From: T3Sed10-213 sp012519365
GTDB taxonomy: Bacteria; Planctomycetota; Phycisphaerae; Sedimentisphaerales; Anaerohalosphaeraceae
NCBI GenBank assembly: GCA_033809355.1
Contig: JAPXLV010000006.1
Location: 1 to 64,000, forward strand
Direction of reading: 5' to 3'
DNA length: 64,000 bases
Shown: positions 60,539-64,000 of the stretch, one piece after another
How positions within the stretch are numbered: the stretch's first letter is position 1
Layout: every line of letters begins with the position of its first letter
Translations under genes and position numbers: made by a program
Notes under the pieces: generated by a model
The model's database searches: none
Told to the model about the DNA's origin: nothing
The model's input: only the letters and a program-made list of their open reading frames with translations

Positions 60539-62260
60539 ATGAATACACAACAAAGTTCGAACAAGAAGAAAATTCGTCGCGGGATGGCATTGGTAGCGGC
60601 GATGATTTTTGTAATGGTGTTTATGGCGGTCTCGGTGGGGATGATGACGATGTCGTCAACGAATATCCAGTCCGCAGCCAATCATCGCTACGCCAACAGT
60701 GCTTTGAACGCGGCGCTGTCGGGCCTGGAAGTGGCCCGATACCACATCCAACAGGCGCCCGTCATTGAGACTTACAGCAACACCGTCTCAGACGAAGAGG
60801 CGGACCAGATGTGGGATAAATTGTACAGCCATCTTCAGCGTCATTCAGCCAAACTCGGCGGTAAAACAGAAAAAAAGAAGTTTGCCAACAAAATCGAAAT
60901 CAGAACCGGCTGGGTCAGTATGAATGAATCCGCAACTCCCGGCAACGCGCAGGGGGTGGCCTGGGCCTGGGGGCTGAGACGACGCGGCAGCGCCGCCTTC
61001 TCGCTTTGTTTTTTTCGCTATAACAGCGATCCTCGCTCCGTGTATGTCCATTCGATCGGGCGGGACAACGAAAGCGAAGACGATGAGCAAACCATCACAC
61101 GGACGATTGAGATGAAATGGCTCATTGCCAAACAGTCGGCTGTTCTGGAATATGCCGTCGCCAGTCGCGGACGCATCTGGGTCGAGCAGGGATCGATAGT
61201 CCATGGGCCTCTGTTTAGCACCTGGAATCGTCCTGAAATCAGCGCCGGCATCCAAACCGCCGCCGACACCATCGTCAAAGGCACCATCAATACGGCTATC
61301 CCCCTTGAGGATCTTCAAAAACACAGGATTCAGATGGAAACGCTCGATGAAAACAATCAGCCCGTCTTTGATGAAGAGGGCAATCGGGTCCATAGTCCCA
61401 AAGATACCATTCAGGGCCAGCACGACGGGATCAACTATGATGTGCCTTACAACGACGATATGCCCGGGATGCGTCCTGAAGATTATAACACCAGCAGCTA
61501 CAAGGCAATGTGCGCGCCTATCGGAAATTCTGAAGGCACGGTGTCGGAATATTTCCCTTATGCCGAGGGCAATTATTCCAGGCCCAAAAGCAGTTCCAGC
61601 ATCAAATACACTCGACGTGTTTATCAAAACCGCACGTTGAACAATATACGTGTCCCTCAAGGCCAACACGCCTTGTTTAAGAAGTGCACTTTTGAAGGCA
61701 TCTTGTTTATCGAAGCTCTGTCCAATTATTCGGACAACATTTCCTGTACCAACAATATCCGCTTTGAGGATTGTACCTTCAAGGGCATTATTGTGACCGA
61801 CGTGCCCAGTGCTCCCAGTAACTATGCGTGGTGGATGCGTAACTCGCTGACTTTTACCGGCACATCAACCTTTGAAAACACCTCGTCTTTTCAGGAAGCG
61901 ACGGTGCTTGCGCCCAATTTCAACGTCAACATCGGAAGCACCGCTCAAGTCGGCAAGAACAGCAACAATATCATCAAGGGCGCAATTGTCGGCGGCATTG
62001 TCGATGTGTATGGAGACGCGACCATTCACGGCACGATTATTTCGATGTATGACACCAGCGCCCACACCAGCGGCTATGTGACCAATATCGGCGACGCCGA
62101 GGACGGCGGCAGTGAAAGTAACGGCAATATTGTAGGCCAGATTGAAATTATGCCCGACCCCGACCAACTATTGCCCAGCGGCATCAAATCGCCCATTGTG
62201 TTTAAGGTCCTCGGCAACTCCTACACCGAGGTTCCCCGGCAAAGGACGTCAGAAGATTAG
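60539..62260 (+). CDS. PilX-like N-terminal domain protein, paralog of the upstream gene
   Basis: 573 residues from the ATG at 60539, which has AAAGG upstream; the frame opens earlier, within the end of the previous gene. The start, RRGMALVAAMIFVMVFMAVS, VGMMTMSSTNIQSAANHRYA and ALNAALSGLEVARYH, repeats the pattern of the gene before. The middle has VASRGRIWVEQGSIVHGPLF and TIVKGTINTAIPL, the end FEDCTFKGIIVTDVPSAPSN, GTSTFENTSSFQEATVLAPN and IIKGAIVGGIVDVYGDATIH, again a beta-helix-like ladder. Probably acts with its paralog in the same envelope structure. No enzyme motif. Confidence 0.75.
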   Translation: MNTQQSSNKKKIRRGMALVAAMIFVMVFMAVSVGMMTMSSTNIQSAANHRYANSALNAALSGLEVARYHIQQAPVIETYSNTVSDEEADQMWDKLYSHLQRHSAKLGGKTEKKKFANKIEIRTGWVSMNESATPGNAQGVAWAWGLRRRGSAAFSLCFFRYNSDPRSVYVHSIGRDNESEDDEQTITRTIEMKWLIAKQSAVLEYAVASRGRIWVEQGSIVHGPLFSTWNRPEISAGIQTAADTIVKGTINTAIPLEDLQKHRIQMETLDENNQPVFDEEGNRVHSPKDTIQGQHDGINYDVPYNDDMPGMRPEDYNTSSYKAMCAPIGNSEGTVSEYFPYAEGNYSRPKSSSSIKYTRRVYQNRTLNNIRVPQGQHALFKKCTFEGILFIEALSNYSDNISCTNNIRFEDCTFKGIIVTDVPSAPSNYAWWMRNSLTFTGTSTFENTSSFQEATVLAPNFNVNIGSTAQVGKNSNNIIKGAIVGGIVDVYGDATIHGTIISMYDTSAHTSGYVTNIGDAEDGGSESNGNIVGQIEIMPDPDQLLPSGIKSPIVFKVLGNSYTEVPRQRTSED

Positions 62261-62295
62261 AAAATTATTCAGATTCCAGATATTTTGAAAGGACA

Positions 62296-62529
62296 ATGGC
62301 AATGAAAACTCACTGGCTCATTTTGATTTTGTGCATAGCGGTTTTGGGCTTGTCAACTGAGCGGGCGCAAGCACAACGCACAGGCCTGTCTGCCGCCGAC
62401 TTTTGCCTTGCCGTCAGCAACGAAGGACAAGACCCCAATATTCCTCCCGCCGAGGCCCATCCTGCAAACCTGTCTGTGGAGCAGGACGATTCCGATCAGG
62501 AGCCTGAGAATCCCCCTCCTGCTGAATAA
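62296..62529 (+). CDS. Small secreted acidic protein, hypothetical
   Basis: 77 residues. A signal peptide (KTHWLILILCIAVLGLSTER) is followed by an acidic Pro/Glu/Asp-rich remainder (PNIPPAEAHPANLSVEQDDS, ending ENPPPAE). AAAGGA lies just upstream. No domain recognised; it lies 35 bases after the PilX-like pair and may belong to that operon. Confidence 0.6.
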   Translation: MAMKTHWLILILCIAVLGLSTERAQAQRTGLSAADFCLAVSNEGQDPNIPPAEAHPANLSVEQDDSDQEPENPPPAE

Positions 62530-62640
62530 CAGCCATAAGGGGGGATATGGGATCAAAACATCAGGTTGAACGTTGCAAAGGAAGGACATTTCCGGTATGC
62601 TGAGCGGCCAAACACGGACAGATGACCGAGTGAGGCCGCC

Positions 62641-63966
62641 ATGCATATTGTACAATTAACACCGGGGTCGGGCGATAACTTTTATTGTGAGAACTGCCTG
62701 CGTGATCTGACGCTGGTGCGGGCGATGCGTCGTCTGGGGCATGAGGTTACGCTGGTGCCCATGTATCTGCCCCTTGAGATACGCAACCCAACGCCGATGG
62801 AGGCCGCCCCTATCTTTTTTGGGGGCATTAATGTGTATCTCCAGCAAAAAGTCGGCCTGTTTCGCAAAACGCCGATGTGGCTGGATCGCTGGCTGGACAG
62901 CCCCCTGTTGCTCAGACCGGTCGCAAAACTGTCCTCGATGACACGCGCCCGCGATCTGGGGCAAACGACGCTCTCTATGCTTGAAGGGGACAATGGCCGT
63001 CAGAAAAAAGAAGTAGAGCGTCTCGTTGACTGGCTCAAAACTCTGCCGGACAAACCGGACATTATTTTATTGTCAAACGCTCTGTTGAGCGGACTGGCCG
63101 GACCGTTGCGCCGGCAATTGGGTCGGCCGGTGGTGTGCCTATTGCAGGACGAAGACGGATTTTTGGATGGATTGGGGCAGCCCTGGGCCCAGCGCGCCTG
63201 GGAAAAAGTAAAACAAAACACCTCTGAAATAAATCATTTCATTGCGGTCAGCCGATATTTTGCCGAAGTTATGACCGACCGGCTGGGACTTAGAGCCGAG
63301 AAGGTTTCGGTTATTATGCCGGGGATTGAAGTCAACGATTTTAGGCCTGCTGCGGAGCCCCCCGATGAGCCGACCATTGGTTTTCTGGCCCGTTTGTGTC
63401 ACGATAACGGCCTGGACATCCTCATCAATGCGCTGTTTATGCTGCGTCGGGACGAGCGATTTAGGCAGGCACGGCTGAAGGTCACAGGAGGCAGTCTTCA
63501 CAGCGACGGGCTGTTTTTGCGAAAAGTCAAGCGGCGTATTGAGGCACTCAGCTTGTCTGATTTTGTTCTGTTCGAGTCGGACTATACGGGCACTGCTCGG
63601 AAAAAATTTCTGAACAGCCTGTCAGTCATCAGCGTACCGACTCGTAAGCCGATGGCGTATGGATTGTTTGCCATCGAAGCGATGGCCTGCGGCGTGCCAT
63701 TCATTGAGCCGGATTGCGGCGTTTTTTCTGAATTGGCGCAACTTGGTGCAGGGGTGGTGTACCCGCAGAATAATCCGGTGTATTTGGCCGAGACGTTAAG
63801 AGATGTGCTCAGCGACGCGCCGCGGCTGTCGGCACTGCGCCGCACCGCCCGACAAACCGCAGAAAAGGTCTTTGACGTGGACCACACTGCCGCCCAAATG
63901 GTCGCGTGTTTTCAGGATCTCTCCGGGCAGGCTCGGCGGGTGCGAACCTATCAAGAGGAAACCTAA
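62641..63966 (+). CDS. Glycosyltransferase family 4
   Basis: 441 residues. GT4/GT-B pattern: N-terminal MHIVQLTPGSGDNFYCENCL, donor-domain features FIAVSRYFAEVMTDRLGL, VSVIMPGIEVNDFRP, PTIGFLARLCHDNGLDILIN, and the motif EAMACGVPFIEPDCGVFSEL with the conserved Glu. It moves a nucleotide-sugar unit to an acceptor, perhaps in surface glycan synthesis; the specificity is not clear. Its stop overlaps the ATG of the next gene (TAATG), an ABC ATPase, so they may work together in glycan export or similar. Confidence 0.9.
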   Translation: MHIVQLTPGSGDNFYCENCLRDLTLVRAMRRLGHEVTLVPMYLPLEIRNPTPMEAAPIFFGGINVYLQQKVGLFRKTPMWLDRWLDSPLLLRPVAKLSSMTRARDLGQTTLSMLEGDNGRQKKEVERLVDWLKTLPDKPDIILLSNALLSGLAGPLRRQLGRPVVCLLQDEDGFLDGLGQPWAQRAWEKVKQNTSEINHFIAVSRYFAEVMTDRLGLRAEKVSVIMPGIEVNDFRPAAEPPDEPTIGFLARLCHDNGLDILINALFMLRRDERFRQARLKVTGGSLHSDGLFLRKVKRRIEALSLSDFVLFESDYTGTARKKFLNSLSVISVPTRKPMAYGLFAIEAMACGVPFIEPDCGVFSELAQLGAGVVYPQNNPVYLAETLRDVLSDAPRLSALRRTARQTAEKVFDVDHTAAQMVACFQDLSGQARRVRTYQEET

Positions 63967-64000
63967 TGCTTGAATTAAAAAACGTCAGCAAACGCTATGC
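63966..64000 (+). CDS. ABC transporter ATP-binding protein, 5' end only
   Basis: The frame starts MLELKNVSKRY and runs off the window. The LELKNVSKRY opening is typical of ABC ATPases. One base overlaps the stop of the GT4 gene. Confidence 0.7.
   Translation, partial: MLELKNVSKRY

Overview
The window looks like chromosomal DNA of a planctomycete, most likely class Phycisphaerae (Sedimentisphaerales-like). This is inferred from several traits seen together: ECF sigma factors of the Rhodopirellula/Verrucomicrobium type paired with FecR-like anti-sigma proteins, DNRLRE and LamG secreted proteins with half-dockerin C-terminal tails, a PEP-CTERM protein, a fused SecDF, an M16 peptidase with duplicated halves, and a PilX-like/secretin complement. 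No rRNA, CRISPR array or insertion sequence was seen.

Region 1 (1-285) is the junction of a probable integrated element. The C-terminal end of a probable tyrosine integrase runs into a tRNA-Val gene on the opposite strand, so the element should lie to the left of the window.

Region 2 (about 360-21,500) is a polysaccharide-utilisation locus bounded by two inward-facing ECF sigma/FecR pairs, one at the left on the + strand and one at the right on the - strand. Between them lie a LamG/Ig protein, a GH31 glycosidase with ricin-like and PA14 modules, a PEP-CTERM protein, a DNRLRE protein, a GH2 glycosidase with an F5/8C module, a DNRLRE-Ig-LamG protein and a PL11-type rhamnogalacturonan lyase. 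The likely target is a pectic, rhamnogalacturonan-like glycan. No SusC/SusD or transporter is seen. Both anti-sigma proteins carry a C-terminal carbohydrate-binding-like domain, so direct glycan sensing is plausible.

Region 3 (21,750-33,700) holds a TPR protein with two RNA polymerase alpha-CTD-like domains, then spoIID-like, tgt, yajC and secDF genes (the first three junctions after the TPR gene are tight or overlapping), followed by an MBL-fold hydrolase and a secreted M16 peptidase.

Region 4 (33,700-49,600) holds an MgtE-like transporter, a YacP-like NYN protein, a SYLF lipoprotein, the pyrR-pyrB-pyrC operon, a secreted subtilase-like protein lacking the catalytic Asp, gatC-gatA-gatB, a large secretin with a Gly/Met-rich segment, tsaB and a PagL-like outer-membrane protein.

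Region 5 (49,700-58,900) holds dnaA with a DnaA-box cluster (candidate oriC), def-fmt-rsmB, lptB, a small HTH-like protein, a YcjF/DUF697-like membrane protein and lipB-lipA.

Region 6 (59,000-64,000) holds two PilX-like surface/pilus proteins, a small secreted protein, a GT4 glycosyltransferase and the start of an ABC transporter ATPase.

Most long open frames opposite to the genes are codon-bias shadows and were left out. Start codons were moved from the longest frame where a Shine-Dalgarno sequence, signal peptide or family start supports it. All functional assignments rest on motifs read by eye, not on database searches.
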